Part shown: one piece after another, positions 34,444 through 46,091 of the stretch
Layout: every line of letters begins with the position of its first letter
How positions within the stretch are numbered: position 1 is the first letter of the stretch
Assembly (NCBI RefSeq): GCF_003113895.1
Contig: NZ_BDUD01000001.1
Span: 6,127,244-6,191,243, forward strand
Length of the DNA stretch: 64,000 bases
Direction of reading: 5' to 3'
Source: Nostoc commune NIES-4072
GTDB taxonomy: Bacteria; Cyanobacteriota; Cyanobacteriia; Cyanobacteriales; Nostocaceae
The notes under the pieces: generated by a model
Seen by the model: only the letters and a program-made list of their open reading frames with translations
Told to the model about the DNA's origin: nothing
Databases searched by the model: none
Position numbers and translations under genes: made by a program

Positions 34444-37400
34444 ATGAATACCACTACAGTAAGTATTCCCGGATATCGCATCAGTGAAGAACTTTACAAT
34501 GGTTCCAGAACGCTGGTTTATCGAGGGTATCGAGAGATTGATTCATTACCAGTAGTGATTAAACTCCTGAAAAATCCTTATCCGAGTTTCAGTGAACTCT
34601 TGTGGTTTCGCAATCAGTACACTATCGCTAAAAATCTCAACTCACCCTTAATTATCCAAACTTATAGCCTGGAACAATACCAAAATGGCTATGTGTTGGT
34701 GATGGAAGATTTTGGAGGGATTTCTCTTAAAGATTATTTCACCTCGGTAGAGACGCGATATATCGCGTCTCTACAAGAGGTTTTAGAAATTGCGATCGCA
34801 CTATCCAACATCTTAGATATACTCTACCACTCGCGCATTATTCATAAAGATATTAAACCTGCCAATATTTTAATTAATCCCGAAACAAAACAAGTTAAAT
34901 TAATTGACTTTAGTGTTGCATCTTTACTGCCACGAGAAACTCAAACCTTAATTAGCCCCAATGTGTTAGAAGGAACACTGGCTTATATTTCGCCAGAACA
35001 AACTGGACGAATGAATCAAGGAATTGACTACCGCACAGATTTTTATTCTTTGGGCGTAACTTTCTACGAATTACTGGCTGGAAAATTACCATTTCAGTCA
35101 AAGGATGCGATGGAGTTGGTGCATTGCCATATCGCAAAAACAGCGCCTTTAATACATGAAATTAATTCAGAAATTCCATTTGTATTCTCAGAAATTGTTA
35201 GCAAACTGATGGCGAAAAATCCCGAATACCGCTATCATAGCGCCTTAGGATTGAAGTATGATTTAGAAAAGTGCTTGCTTCAACTCAAAGAAACAGGTAA
35301 AATTGGAAATTTCCCAATTGCACAACAGGATGTGTGCGATCGCTTCATTATTCCTGATAAATTATATGGCAGAGAAACCGAAGTAAAAACCCTATTGCAA
35401 GCATTTGAAAGAGTCAGCCTTGGGGCAACCGAAATGATGCTAGTTACTGGCTTTTCGGGGATTGGAAAAACTGCGGTTATAAACGAAGTTCATAAACCTA
35501 TTGTTAGGCAATATGGTTATTTTATCAAAGGCAAATATGACCAATTTAATCGCAATATTCCCTTCAGCGCATTTGTGCAAGCCTTCCGAGATTTAATAGG
35601 GCAACTATTGAGTGAAACTGATACCAATTTGCAACAGTGGCAGGATAAAATTATTACAGCGTTGGGTGAAAATGCCCAAGTTATTATTGAGGTCATCCCA
35701 GAACTAGAACGAATTATTGGTTCTCAACCTCCGGCTGTAGAACTATCTGGAATGGCGGCTCAAAATCGCTTCAATCTGCTGTTTGAGAAATTTATTCAAA
35801 TTTTCACCACACTAGAACATCCCTTAGTAATCTTTTTGGATGACTTGCAGTGGGCAGATTCGGCATCATTGAAGCTGATGCAGTTACTCATGGATCAATC
35901 CCAGAGGGGCTACTTGTTGCTGCTTGGGGCATACCGAGATAATGAGGTCTTCTCGGCACATCCTTTAATGTTGACATTAGATGAAATAGGCAATGCAGGA
36001 GCGGTAATTAACAATATTATCCTCAGTCCATTATGTCAAGTAAGTGTGAATCAGTTGTTAGCAGATAGCCTTAATTGTCAACTGGAATTAGCACAGCCAT
36101 TAACGCAACTGGTATATCAAAAAACCAAAGGAAATCCCTTTTTCACCACCCAGTTTCTCAAGGCATTGCATCAGGATAATTATATTCAATTTAATTTTCA
36201 AAGCGGGCATTGGCAATGTAATATTGCCCAAATCAAGCAATTGGCGCTGACAGAAGATGTGGTGGAGTTTATGGCACAACAATTGCAGAAACTAACACCA
36301 GCAACTCAGGAGGTTTTAAAACTGGCGGCTTGTATTGGTAATCAGTTTGATTTGCATACCTTGGCGATTGTTTATCAACAATCCCAAACCGAAACCGCCG
36401 CCGCATTGTGGAAAGCATTACAGGAAGGTTTGATTTTACCACAGAGCGAAGTTTATAAGTTTTATGTAGGTCAAGAAAATCAAGCCAGTAATCAAGAAAT
36501 CGCTCATGCTGTAGCATATAAATTTTTGCACGATCGCGTCCAACAAGCCGCTTACTCACTGATTCCTGAAGATCATAAACAGATAACCCATGTCAAAATT
36601 GGCCGCCTGCTGTGGCAAAATACCCCTGAAGCTGAACTAGAAAATCAAATTTTTGCGATCGCTAATCAGCTAAATATTGGGCTTGAACATTTCCATCAAC
36701 CTGAAGAACGCCATGAACTTGCACAGTTAAATCTCATGGCTGGGAAACAAGCAAAAGCCTCAACTGCATACAGTTCAGCAATTGCTTATCTGAAAATAGG
36801 TATTCAATTGCTACCATTTAACCCTTGGGAATCTGACTACAATTTAACTTTAAGCTTGTATAACGAAGCAACCGAAGCTAGTTATCTGTGCGGTGAAAAT
36901 GGCGCAATGGAAGATTTTGCCCAGGAAATTTTACAATACGCCAAAGCTATCACTGATACAGCTAATGTATGTGAAGTAAAAATTGAAGCTTACACAGTCC
37001 AAGGAAAATTATTGGCAGCGATCGATACAGCTATGCAATTTTTGCAGCCAATAGGTATTGAGTTTCCTAAAGAACCGACAGATGAGGATTTTGTTCTCGC
37101 TTTGCAAGAGACTCAAGCTATCTTAAGTGACAAAACAATTGCTGAATTAGTTGATTTGCCAGAAATACAGAATCTGGAATTACGTGCAGCCTTGCGTGTC
37201 TTAGTTAAAGTAACTACTCCTGCTTATCTGGCAAAACCTGAACTCCATCGCTTGCTAGTGCTGAAAGAAGTTGCTCTTTCTATAAAATACGGAAATACTT
37301 CCGGTTCTGCCTTTACTTACTCAGTTTATGGACTCATGCTTTGTGGTCAACCAAATAGTATCTCAACAGGTCATGAATTGGGTAAGTTAGCGTTGCAACT

Positions 37401-39852
37401 GCTGTCCAAATTTCAAAATCAGGAATACGAAGCAAGAGTCGTTTTAGTAGTTCATCATTTTGTTACTCACTGGAAAGAACCTGTAATAACAACCCTCAAA
37501 CCATTACTACAAGCTTATGCCATTGGGCTAGATACTGGGGATTTAGAGTATGCTGGTTATGCTGCCTACATTTATTGCTTCCAAGCTTACATCGCTGGTC
37601 AAGAACTAACCAAACTAGCTAATGAATTAGAGATTTATGGAGCAGCAATAGAAAAAATTAACCAAAAAACCGCACTCAATTATAACAATATTTATCACCA
37701 AGTAATCTTAAATTTAATTGAGTCAAAAACCACTCCTTGGGAATTAGTTGGTGCAGCATACAATGAAAGTTCAATGCTGACGTTACATGAACAAACTAAT
37801 GATGGCACTGGTTTATGGCATTTATTTGTCAACAAATTGATGCTTTGTTATCTGTTTCAAAAACTAGATTTGGCGGTGCAATATGATTTCAAAGCTAAAC
37901 AATATTCCGGTTCAGGATATGCGATGGTGAACACTCCAGTGCTGAACCTTTATGATTCGCTGTTGCAATTGGCTTTATTTCCTACGTCGTCATCCGGAGA
38001 ACAACAGAGGATTTTACAGCAAGTAGCAGAAAATCAGGACACCATGCAACAATGGGCAAATTATGCACCCATGAATCATCAGCATCGATTCGAGTTAGTG
38101 GAGGCAGAAAAGTGTCGGATACTAGCACAAAAAACCGCAGCAATTGAATTTTACGATCGCGCCATTTCTCTTGCTAAAGAAAATGGCTACATCCAAGAAG
38201 CAGCACTTAGCAATGAACTTGCTGCCAAATTCTACCTTGATTGGGGCAAAGAAAAAATTGCCCAGGTTTATATGCAAGAAGCTTACTACTGCTATACCAG
38301 TTGGGGAGCCAAAAGCAAAGTAGATGACTTAGAACAACGCTACCCAGAACTTCTGCGGGCCATTCTCCAACAAAAAAATCCCAAACTTAATTTGCAAGAA
38401 ACACTGAGCAACAATGTTGCATTTAGTAATATTCACTCTTCAACCCATATCTCAAGTTCCGCCAGTAGCAATTCGGTGCTAGACTTTGGCTCTGTCTTTA
38501 AAGCCTCCCAAGCAATCTCTACCGCAATTCACTTAGATGAGCTAATCGAGAAGCTAACTCAGATTATTCTCGAAAATGCTGGTGCTGATCGGTGTGCGTT
38601 AATTCTCTTTCAGAATGGCTCATGGGAAGTGCGAGCGATCGCCACTCTAGAAGGTACTATGTTGCAAGCAGCACCTTTAGATAATCATTCTGGTATTCCA
38701 ATCAAACTGATTCAGTATGTGAAAAACACTCTAGAAACAGTTGTAATTGATGACCTTAAAACCCATTTGCCTAATGTGATTGGGGAATATATGCGCCAGC
38801 ATAAACCCAAGAGTGCGCTGTGTATGCCAATTCGGAATCAGGGGAAGCTACTGGGGATTTTGTACTTAGAAAATCAGCTAACAATAGGTGCATTTGTAGG
38901 CGATCGCTTAGATACATTAAAATTATTAACCAGTCAAGCGGCAATTTCTCTAGAAAATGCCTTACTCTACAACACCCTAGAGCAAAAAGTAGACCAGCGT
39001 ACCCAAGAACTTCATCACAAAAATCAGCAATTATCCTCTACTCTCCAAGAACTACAACAAACCCAAGCTCAATTGATTCATGCTGAAAAAATGTCGAGTT
39101 TAGGGCAAATGGTAGGTGGAATTGCCCATGAAATAAATAACCCAATTAGCTTTATTTCCGGTAACATTATATATCTAAAAGAGCATTTTCAAGATTTGCT
39201 AGAGGTTATTAATCTTTATCAACAGCAATATCCACAACCTACTACCGAAATTCAAGCTTATCTCAATGAAAAAGATTTAGATTATGCGATCAAAGACGTA
39301 CCAAATATGTTGAATTCTATGCAACAAGGTAGTCAACGTATTCAGAATATTGTCTTATCTTTGCGAAATTTTGCCAGACTTGATGAAGCCGATATCAAAG
39401 CCGTCAATATTCATGAGGGTATTGAGAATACTTTGGTAATTCTGCAACACCGACTTAGTGAAATTGAAATTATCAAAGACTATGCTGAACTTCCGCAAGT
39501 GAATTGTCACGCCAAACAAATCAATCAGGTAATTATGAATATCTTGAATAATGCCATTGATGCCTTAAATGAAGTCCAAAAAACAAGTACCATTACAATT
39601 CGTACAGCACTAAGCAATTCTTTAACTAAGAGTGTGAGTATTCGTATTGCCGATAATGGGATTGGAATTTCTGAAGAAATCCAAAAACGAGTATTTGACC
39701 CCTTCTTTACCACAAAAGCTGTCGGTAAAGGAACGGGATTAGGATTAGCAGTAGCCTACTCCATTATCTCAACTCATGGCGGACAAATTAATTTCGTTTC
39801 TAAATTAGGACAGGGGACGGAATTTGAGATTATCCTACCTGTCGGAAGATGA
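34444..39852 (+). CDS. Ser/Thr kinase-ATPase-GAF-histidine kinase (HstK type), copy 1
   Basis: A 1802-residue hybrid sensor. Residues 1-275 are a protein kinase domain with VVIKLLK (the Lys), [12 protein letters not shown] (catalytic Asp) and DFSVAS in place of DFG. Residues 300-600 are an AAA/NACHT-like ATPase: [13 protein letters not shown] (Walker A, about 336-348) and [11 protein letters not shown] (Walker B). A long helical repeat region fills 650-1330. A GAF domain spans about 1365-1520, then a coiled coil, the histidine kinase acceptor GGIAHEINNPISF (His1562) and an HATPase with NAIDAL, DNGIGIS and [10 protein letters not shown]. There is no receiver domain. The architecture matches the HstK family of heterocystous cyanobacteria. 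Bases 34747-34774, a 28-bp palindrome, encode SVETRYIASL inside the kinase domain, a segment absent from copy 2. Confidence 0.93.
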   Translation: MNTTTVSIPGYRISEELYNGSRTLVYRGYREIDSLPVVIKLLKNPYPSFSELLWFRNQYTIAKNLNSPLIIQTYSLEQYQNGYVLVMEDFGGISLKDYFTSVETRYIASLQEVLEIAIALSNILDILYHSRIIHKDIKPANILINPETKQVKLIDFSVASLLPRETQTLISPNVLEGTLAYISPEQTGRMNQGIDYRTDFYSLGVTFYELLAGKLPFQSKDAMELVHCHIAKTAPLIHEINSEIPFVFSEIVSKLMAKNPEYRYHSALGLKYDLEKCLLQLKETGKIGNFPIAQQDVCDRFIIPDKLYGRETEVKTLLQAFERVSLGATEMMLVTGFSGIGKTAVINEVHKPIVRQYGYFIKGKYDQFNRNIPFSAFVQAFRDLIGQLLSETDTNLQQWQDKIITALGENAQVIIEVIPELERIIGSQPPAVELSGMAAQNRFNLLFEKFIQIFTTLEHPLVIFLDDLQWADSASLKLMQLLMDQSQRGYLLLLGAYRDNEVFSAHPLMLTLDEIGNAGAVINNIILSPLCQVSVNQLLADSLNCQLELAQPLTQLVYQKTKGNPFFTTQFLKALHQDNYIQFNFQSGHWQCNIAQIKQLALTEDVVEFMAQQLQKLTPATQEVLKLAACIGNQFDLHTLAIVYQQSQTETAAALWKALQEGLILPQSEVYKFYVGQENQASNQEIAHAVAYKFLHDRVQQAAYSLIPEDHKQITHVKIGRLLWQNTPEAELENQIFAIANQLNIGLEHFHQPEERHELAQLNLMAGKQAKASTAYSSAIAYLKIGIQLLPFNPWESDYNLTLSLYNEATEASYLCGENGAMEDFAQEILQYAKAITDTANVCEVKIEAYTVQGKLLAAIDTAMQFLQPIGIEFPKEPTDEDFVLALQETQAILSDKTIAELVDLPEIQNLELRAALRVLVKVTTPAYLAKPELHRLLVLKEVALSIKYGNTSGSAFTYSVYGLMLCGQPNSISTGHELGKLALQLLSKFQNQEYEARVVLVVHHFVTHWKEPVITTLKPLLQAYAIGLDTGDLEYAGYAAYIYCFQAYIAGQELTKLANELEIYGAAIEKINQKTALNYNNIYHQVILNLIESKTTPWELVGAAYNESSMLTLHEQTNDGTGLWHLFVNKLMLCYLFQKLDLAVQYDFKAKQYSGSGYAMVNTPVLNLYDSLLQLALFPTSSSGEQQRILQQVAENQDTMQQWANYAPMNHQHRFELVEAEKCRILAQKTAAIEFYDRAISLAKENGYIQEAALSNELAAKFYLDWGKEKIAQVYMQEAYYCYTSWGAKSKVDDLEQRYPELLRAILQQKNPKLNLQETLSNNVAFSNIHSSTHISSSASSNSVLDFGSVFKASQAISTAIHLDELIEKLTQIILENAGADRCALILFQNGSWEVRAIATLEGTMLQAAPLDNHSGIPIKLIQYVKNTLETVVIDDLKTHLPNVIGEYMRQHKPKSALCMPIRNQGKLLGILYLENQLTIGAFVGDRLDTLKLLTSQAAISLENALLYNTLEQKVDQRTQELHHKNQQLSSTLQELQQTQAQLIHAEKMSSLGQMVGGIAHEINNPISFISGNIIYLKEHFQDLLEVINLYQQQYPQPTTEIQAYLNEKDLDYAIKDVPNMLNSMQQGSQRIQNIVLSLRNFARLDEADIKAVNIHEGIENTLVILQHRLSEIEIIKDYAELPQVNCHAKQINQVIMNILNNAIDALNEVQKTSTITIRTALSNSLTKSVSIRIADNGIGISEEIQKRVFDPFFTTKAVGKGTGLGLAVAYSIISTHGGQINFVSKLGQGTEFEIILPVGR
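34747..34774. repeat. 28-bp perfect palindrome inside kinase 1 coding sequence
   Basis: The half-site GTAGAGACGCGATA is followed by its exact complement. It has the same core as the intergenic palindromes at 19609, 32391 and 32428. It lies in frame and adds VETRYIASL between strand and helix near residues 102-110 of the kinase domain. Confidence 0.93.
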
Positions 39853-39916
39853 AGGTGGAAAGAGGTAGAACAGAATTTATGAGTGAAATTGCAGTGTTAT
39901 AAAATTCCTTACTGTA

Positions 39917-39930
39917 TCTGGGAATACTAA
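39917..39930 (+). promoter_or_regulatory. 14-bp leader motif before kinase 2
   Basis: TCTGGGAATACTAA, identical to 34403-34416 and at the same distance (27 bp) from its ATG, in an otherwise diverged 105-bp spacer. Confidence 0.6.
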
Positions 39931-39957
39931 ATGCTGAGGTCTTAAAAATTTAAAAGT

Positions 39958-42900
39958 ATGGTTAGCACTATAGTTAGTATTCCCGGATATCGTATCAGTG
40001 AAGAACTTTACAATGGTTCAAGAACCCTAGTTTATCGAGGGTATCGAGAGGCTGACTCATTACCTGTAGTGATTAAATTGCTGAAAACTGATTATCCGAG
40101 CTTTAGCGAACTGGTACAATTTCGCAATCAGTACACCATTGCCAAAAATCTTAACTCACCTCTAATCATCGAAACCTATAGCCTGGAACCTTATCAAAAT
40201 GGCTATGCGTTAGTAATGGAAGACTTCGGGGGGGTTTCGTTGAAGGAATGGGGAGTCAGGGGAAGCGTAGAATCTCTAATAGAGTTTTTACGGATTGCGA
40301 TCGCATTGTCTAACACCTTAGATATACTCTACCGCTCGCGCATTATCCATAAAGATATCAAACCCGCCAATATTCTAATTAACCCCAAAACCAAACAAGT
40401 CAAATTAATTGATTTTAGTATTGCCTCTCTGCTACCAAGAGAAACTCAAACTCTCCTCAATCCAAATGTGCTGGAAGGAACGCTGGCTTATATTTCACCA
40501 GAACAAACTGGACGAATGAATCGCCAGATTGACTACCGCACTGATTTTTATTCAGTCGGTGTGACTTTTTACCAATTACTCACTGGAAAATTACCATTTC
40601 AGTCAGAAGATGCGATGGAGTTGGTACATTGTCATCTTGCGAAAACAGCAACCTTAGTACATGAAATTAATTCAGAAATTCCATCTGTGCTTTCTGCAAT
40701 TGTCAGTAAGTTGATGGCAAAAAACTCTGAAGACCGCTATCAGAGTGCATTAGGGCTAAAATACGACTTAGAAAACTGCTTGATTCAATTGCAGGAAACG
40801 GGTACAATAGAAAACTTCCCAATTGCCCAACGGGATTTGTGCGATCGCTTCGTGATTCCTGATAAAATTTATGGACGAGAAACTGAAGTTAAAACCCTAC
40901 TGCAAGCATTTGATAGAGTAAGCCTTGGCGCAACCGAAATAATGCTCGTTGCTGGGTTTTCCGGCATTGGAAAAACAGTAGTTGTCAATGAAGTTCATAA
41001 ACCCATTGTGCGGCAACGCGGCTATTTTATCAAAGGGAAATATGACCAATTTGGGCGCAATATTCCCTTCTCTGCTTTTGTGCAAGCATTCCGGGATTTA
41101 ATGGAGCAATTATTAACAGAAAGTGATATCCAAATTCAGCAATGGAAAACTAAAATATTAGAGGCTGTTGGTGAAAATGGGCAGGTAATTATTGAAGTAA
41201 TTCCCGAACTGTCAAGAATTGTTGGCGAACAACCGCCAGCGATAGAGTTATCAGGAACGGCGGCAGAAAATCGCTTTAATTTATTATTTAAAAAATTCAC
41301 TCAAGTCTTTACCAGTGCATCACATCCCTTAGTAATATTTTTAGATGACTTGCAATGGGCAGATTTGGCATCGCTCAAGTTAATGCAGCTATTAATGACT
41401 GATACAAGTCATCTTTTCATTATTTGTGCGTACCGTGATAATGAAGTCAATCCAACACATCCATTGATATTGACTTTGAATGAAATTGCGAAATCACAAG
41501 CTACGATTAATACGATTACTTTAGCACCACTGAGTCAAGGGCAAGTCAATAAGTTAATAGCTGATACGCTCAAATGTTCAGAAGATTTAGCATGGCATCT
41601 TTCTGTATTGATTTATCAAAAAACTAAAGGAAATCCGTTTTTTGCCACACAGTTTCTCAAAGCATTACATCAAGATGGATTAATCAACTTTGATGTTGAG
41701 TTAGGCTGTTGGCAATGCAATCTATCACAAGTGACGGCTCAAGCAGTTACAGATGACGTTGTAACTTTCATGAGTTTGCAACTGCAAAAATTACCGCGAT
41801 CGACTCAAAATGTCTTGCAGTTAGCAGCTTGTATTGGCAACTCTTTTGATTTATCAACTTTGGCGATTGTTTCGCAGCAATCGGAAATTGAGACAGCTGC
41901 GGCTTTGTGGAAAGCTTTGCAAGAAGGGTTGATTTTACCAATTGGTGATGTTTATAAGTTTTATGTGGGGCAAGAAAATCAAGCACGTACATCACAAAAT
42001 CAACTGATTGTTACATACAAATTCTTACACGATCGCGTCCAGCAAGCCGCCTATTCTCTAATTCCCGACGACCAAAAACAGACGACTCATTATCAAATCG
42101 GAAAACTACTGCTGCAACAGATTTCCGCACAAGCAACAGAAGACCGGATTTTTGAAATCGTCAACCAATTAAATCACGGAACTGCTTTAATTACCCAACC
42201 AACACAACGAGAAGAATTAGCTCGACTCAATTTAATTGCTTGTCGCAAAGCTAAAAGTTCAACCGCCTATCAAGCAGCGCGTGAATATACCGATGTGGGA
42301 TTATCTTTGTTGGGACAAGCTTGGCAACAACACTATGAAATGACCCTCGCTTTCCATGAATTAGCGGCAGAAGTGGCAATGCTGGGCGGTGATTTTGAGA
42401 CGATGGAACAGTTCATTAATATTGTCATCGAACAGGCCCATGACTTACTAGAAAAGGTCAATGTTTACCGCATTAGGATTCAAGCCAAGGTTTCCCAAAT
42501 GCAATTTACTCAAGTATTGGGCATCGGCATCAATCTCTTACAACAATTGGGGATAACGATTACCGAATCACCCACAATGGCAGATATTCAGCAATCAATC
42601 CAAGAAATTAGCGAATTCATTGGCGACCAAAAAGTTGAAGATTTTGCCAATCTCCCTGTCATGACCGATGCCAAAAAAATAGCCATTACCCAGATCGCCA
42701 GCAGTATCATGGCAACCGCTTACAGCTGTGGCTCTCTTTTGTATCCATTATTAACGACCTTGGTCGTCAAATTATCTCTGCAACACGGAAATATCTCTGT
42801 TTCTGCTACTAACTATGCTTGCTACAGCCTGGTTCTCTGTAACATCCAGAAAGATATAGATTTAGCTGCACAGTTTGGCCAGTTAGCATTGCATCTCGCT

Positions 42901-45363
42901 TCAAAATTCGATGATAAAGCGCCGAAACCTGAAGTATTTTTGCTGCTAGGTGGTTATATTCTCCACCGAAACTATCACATTGCAGAAACTTTACCCCTTT
43001 TGAAGGAGGGCTACACACTGGGGCTAGAGATTGGCAACCTGGAATATGCTGGATATTGCGCTCAAACTTTCTGTCGGAATGCTTTTTACTGCGGTCAACC
43101 CCTTGCTGAGTTGGAGCAAAATACACGCAATTACTATCATGCTTTAGTGCAATTGAAACAGTTAGGATCGGCAAATTCCTGTGCAATCTATTGGCAAGCG
43201 ATTTTAAATTTACTGGGTTTTGCAGAACATCCCACTATTTTTTCTAGCTCTGCACTCCAAGAGGCAGAATTTCTGCCTCTGCTGCGGTCTGCAAATGATT
43301 GGCATAACTTATGTATGTTTTACTTATATAAGTTGACCCTTTGCTTTTTGTTTGGGGAATTTGAGGCAGCAAACAACCTTGTGCTTGAGTGCAGAAACTA
43401 TTTCATGGGAGGTGCAAGTACAGTTGGCGAACCTGCATTTTATTTCTATGATTCTTTGATTGCTCTAGCACAATTAACTCAGAGATCGGGCGAAGTATCA
43501 ACAGCATTAGAGCGAGTAGCAGAAAACCAAACTCTTTTACAGCACTGGGCGCACTATGCCCCAATGAACTATCAGCATAAGGTTGATTTGGTAGCGGCTG
43601 AAAAATGTCGAGTATTAGGACAAAAAACCGAAGCAATTGAGCTATACGATCTGGCAATTTCTCTTGCTAAAGCCAACGAATATATCCAGGATGAAGCCCT
43701 TGCCAACGAACTAGCAGCAAAGTTTTACCTAGATTGGGGTAAACAGCGCATTGCTGGAGAGTACATGATTGAAGCTTACTACGGCTATGCTCGCTGGGGT
43801 GCAAAAGCCAAAGTCGCTAATTTAGAAAAACGCTATCCCCAATTACTCGCTCCAGTATTACAGCAAACTCGTTCGGCTCTTTCCACTCATGAAACTATCT
43901 TTGCTGTGGGGACTGTCACTTCCACATCTGCCACTTCTAGCACCAACGTCTCATATACCCTAGATTTAAAAGCGATTCTCAAAGCTTCCCACACAATCTC
44001 CAGTGAAATCGAACTAGAAAAATTGCTCTCATCGTTACTGAGAATTGTCATCGAAAATGCGGGGGCTGATAAATGCGTGTTAATGCTGTTGCGAGACGAT
44101 CGCCTGTTAATTAAAGGATCGATGTCCCAAGGAACACAGCCAGTTGTGTTGCAGAGAACTCCTGTTGAAGATAGCCAAGATATTCCCCACAAACTAATTT
44201 ACAAAGTCAAGCACAGCAATCAAACTGTTGTCCTGATGGATGCGACAGCCGATCCGATTTTAGCCAATGACCCGTATATTGTGCGTCAACAGCCTAAAAG
44301 TATCTTGTGTAGCCCAATTTTGCATCAAGGCAAGTTGATGGGGATTTTATACCTGGAAAACAGTTTAGCCAAGGGAGCGTTCACGAGCGATCGCGTCGAA
44401 CTGCTCAACTTACTTTGCGCTCAAGCGGCAATTTCTTTGGAAAATGCCCGACTTTATGAGCGATCGCAGCAATATGCTCAACAACTAGAGCGATCGTTTG
44501 AAGCATTAGAAAATGCCTTAAACGATTTACAGCAAGCACAAATCCAAATAGTTCAAAGCGAAAAAATGTCGGCGCTAGGTAACTTAGTTGCCGGAGTTGC
44601 CCACGAAATCAATAATCCCGTCGGCTGCATTATTGGCAACGTTGGTGCTGTCCAAAATTCCATCAATGACCTATTTGCGTTGATTGACCTCTACAACGAT
44701 AAATTCCCTCAACCTGGGACTGAGATTGAAGAAGAATTAGAGACAATCGACCTAGAATATTTACGAGACGATTTACCCAAGTTAATTAGAGCGATGAAAG
44801 ATGGGGGCGATCGCATTAAGTCTATCAGTAAGAGTCTTCGTACTTTTTCGCGTGCTGATAGCGATCAAAAGCAGTTATTTAACCTGCATGAAGGGATTGA
44901 TAGCACCATCTTGATTTTACGCCATCGCCTCAAGGCTAATGAGACTCGTCCAGCCATTGAAGTTGTCACTAACTACGGTAATATTCCGGCAACTAATTGC
45001 TTTCCCGGTCAATTAAATCAGGTATTTATGAATATTCTTGCTAATGCTATTGATGCATTAGATGAATCAAATAATGGTCGGAGTTTTGCCGAAGTGAAAG
45101 CTAATTCTAACCGAATTACAATTCAAACATCGGTCGAAAATGACAGGGTAAAAATTGCCATTATTGATAATGGAAAAGGAATGAGTGAGGAGGTAAAACA
45201 AAAGATTTTTGACCATTTATTTACGACTAAATCTGTTGGTAAAGGAACGGGTTTAGGATTGGCGATCGCTCGTCAAATCGTTGAAGAAACGCACGGGGGC
45301 AAATTGAGTTGTAACTCAGTTCTGGGTGAGGGTACAGAATTTATTATTGAAATTCCGGTCTAA
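39958..45363 (+). CDS. Ser/Thr kinase-ATPase-GAF-histidine kinase (HstK type), copy 2
   Basis: An 1801-residue tandem paralog of the preceding gene with the same order: kinase ([18 protein letters not shown]), ATPase ([24 protein letters not shown]), helical repeats, GAF (about 1340-1500), coiled coil, histidine kinase [13 protein letters not shown] (His1549) and HATPase ([23 protein letters not shown]). The kinase and ATPase parts are nearly identical to copy 1, while the helical, GAF and histidine kinase parts have diverged. The inputs probably differ although the front end is shared. It also lacks a receiver domain and needs an external response regulator. At the position of the palindrome insert in copy 1 it has [14 protein letters not shown]. 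In-frame and intact. Confidence 0.93.
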   Translation: MVSTIVSIPGYRISEELYNGSRTLVYRGYREADSLPVVIKLLKTDYPSFSELVQFRNQYTIAKNLNSPLIIETYSLEPYQNGYALVMEDFGGVSLKEWGVRGSVESLIEFLRIAIALSNTLDILYRSRIIHKDIKPANILINPKTKQVKLIDFSIASLLPRETQTLLNPNVLEGTLAYISPEQTGRMNRQIDYRTDFYSVGVTFYQLLTGKLPFQSEDAMELVHCHLAKTATLVHEINSEIPSVLSAIVSKLMAKNSEDRYQSALGLKYDLENCLIQLQETGTIENFPIAQRDLCDRFVIPDKIYGRETEVKTLLQAFDRVSLGATEIMLVAGFSGIGKTVVVNEVHKPIVRQRGYFIKGKYDQFGRNIPFSAFVQAFRDLMEQLLTESDIQIQQWKTKILEAVGENGQVIIEVIPELSRIVGEQPPAIELSGTAAENRFNLLFKKFTQVFTSASHPLVIFLDDLQWADLASLKLMQLLMTDTSHLFIICAYRDNEVNPTHPLILTLNEIAKSQATINTITLAPLSQGQVNKLIADTLKCSEDLAWHLSVLIYQKTKGNPFFATQFLKALHQDGLINFDVELGCWQCNLSQVTAQAVTDDVVTFMSLQLQKLPRSTQNVLQLAACIGNSFDLSTLAIVSQQSEIETAAALWKALQEGLILPIGDVYKFYVGQENQARTSQNQLIVTYKFLHDRVQQAAYSLIPDDQKQTTHYQIGKLLLQQISAQATEDRIFEIVNQLNHGTALITQPTQREELARLNLIACRKAKSSTAYQAAREYTDVGLSLLGQAWQQHYEMTLAFHELAAEVAMLGGDFETMEQFINIVIEQAHDLLEKVNVYRIRIQAKVSQMQFTQVLGIGINLLQQLGITITESPTMADIQQSIQEISEFIGDQKVEDFANLPVMTDAKKIAITQIASSIMATAYSCGSLLYPLLTTLVVKLSLQHGNISVSATNYACYSLVLCNIQKDIDLAAQFGQLALHLASKFDDKAPKPEVFLLLGGYILHRNYHIAETLPLLKEGYTLGLEIGNLEYAGYCAQTFCRNAFYCGQPLAELEQNTRNYYHALVQLKQLGSANSCAIYWQAILNLLGFAEHPTIFSSSALQEAEFLPLLRSANDWHNLCMFYLYKLTLCFLFGEFEAANNLVLECRNYFMGGASTVGEPAFYFYDSLIALAQLTQRSGEVSTALERVAENQTLLQHWAHYAPMNYQHKVDLVAAEKCRVLGQKTEAIELYDLAISLAKANEYIQDEALANELAAKFYLDWGKQRIAGEYMIEAYYGYARWGAKAKVANLEKRYPQLLAPVLQQTRSALSTHETIFAVGTVTSTSATSSTNVSYTLDLKAILKASHTISSEIELEKLLSSLLRIVIENAGADKCVLMLLRDDRLLIKGSMSQGTQPVVLQRTPVEDSQDIPHKLIYKVKHSNQTVVLMDATADPILANDPYIVRQQPKSILCSPILHQGKLMGILYLENSLAKGAFTSDRVELLNLLCAQAAISLENARLYERSQQYAQQLERSFEALENALNDLQQAQIQIVQSEKMSALGNLVAGVAHEINNPVGCIIGNVGAVQNSINDLFALIDLYNDKFPQPGTEIEEELETIDLEYLRDDLPKLIRAMKDGGDRIKSISKSLRTFSRADSDQKQLFNLHEGIDSTILILRHRLKANETRPAIEVVTNYGNIPATNCFPGQLNQVFMNILANAIDALDESNNGRSFAEVKANSNRITIQTSVENDRVKIAIIDNGKGMSEEVKQKIFDHLFTTKSVGKGTGLGLAIARQIVEETHGGKLSCNSVLGEGTEFIIEIPV

Positions 45364-45398
45364 AATTTTCCTCTTGCTTTATAAACAATTTCATAGAT

Positions 45399-45412
45399 TC
45401 TGGGAACACTAA
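45399..45412 (+). promoter_or_regulatory. 14-bp leader motif before the broken third kinase
   Basis: TCTGGGAACACTAA differs by one base from the two upstream copies. It is followed after 9 bp by the 146-bp element, so the original start codon is lost. Confidence 0.5.
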
Positions 45413-45421
45413 ATCTATAAG

Positions 45422-45567
45422 TATTAAACCAATTCGCAATTCGCAATGGGCTAACGCCCCGCTCCGCTAACGCAATTCGCAATTACGTTTTGTGACGGGG
45501 ATTTAGACCCCGACACAAAACGTGCTGCCTATCTTGCTGGGGACTTAAACCCCCAAAGTTCGTTAAA
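45422..45567. mobile_element. 146-bp non-autonomous element, copy 1
   Basis: Bases 45422-45567 match 53507-53652 with a single difference. Both begin TATTAAACC and end GTTCGTTAAA, so TTAAA stands at both ends and may be a target duplication. Inside are GCAATTCGCAATT repeats, a stem ACGTTTTGTG/CACAAAACGT enclosing CGGGG/CCCCG, and a second hairpin GGGG-ACTTAAA-CCCC. There is no open frame. This copy lies inside a histidine kinase remnant. Confidence 0.8.
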
Positions 45568-45913
45568 CCAGGTATTTATGAATATTCTAGCTAATGCTAT
45601 TGATGCTTTAGAAGAATCAAATACTGGGCGAACTTTTCAGGAAATTAAGAAAAATCGTAACCAAATTACAATTAAAACATCTTTGGGAAATGGATGCGTA
45701 AAAATTGCGATCGCTGATAATGGCAATGGAATGAATGAATCAGTGAAACAAAAGATTTTTGATCACTTATTTACTACAAAAGGTGTGGGAAAAGGGACAG
45801 GATTGGGGTTAGCGATCGCTCGTCAAATCGTTGTAGAAAAACATGGAGGAGCGATCAAGGTAGATTCTAGACCAGGCGAAGGTACTGAATTTGCGATCCA
45901 CTTACCGATGTAG
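45563..45913 (+). pseudogene. Remnant of a third HstK-type kinase (HATPase domain only)
   Basis: Directly after the 146-bp element the frame reads [20 protein letters not shown] and continues through IADNGNGMNESVKQ and [13 protein letters not shown] to EFAIHLPM and a stop. This is the last 117 residues of a protein very close to copy 2, where the same place reads [19 protein letters not shown]. Everything between a leader motif at 45399 and this point (about 5 kb) is missing. An ATG at 45578 could still give a 111-residue HATPase fragment. It lacks the phosphoacceptor His and the catalytic context, so I treat it as a decayed gene. Confidence 0.85.
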
Positions 45914-46091
45914 TATATACCTACGTCTGCATATTCATAGGAATTTTCTGGAAATTTTCAGCCTAAATAGTTATCTCTGCTACTCCATGCTTACTCAATT
46001 CTACTTTTTCAGTCAAAATTCATTCTGTTAGCGGATAGCTAAGATTTAGCGCATTCTGACTCCTGACTCCTGAATTCTGTTTAATAAAGAA

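Noticed and set aside
45578..45913. Stand-alone small histidine kinase-like ATPase gene
   Set aside because: It is nearly identical to the end of the preceding kinase, lacks the phosphoacceptor domain and begins directly after the inserted element; a remnant is the simpler reading.
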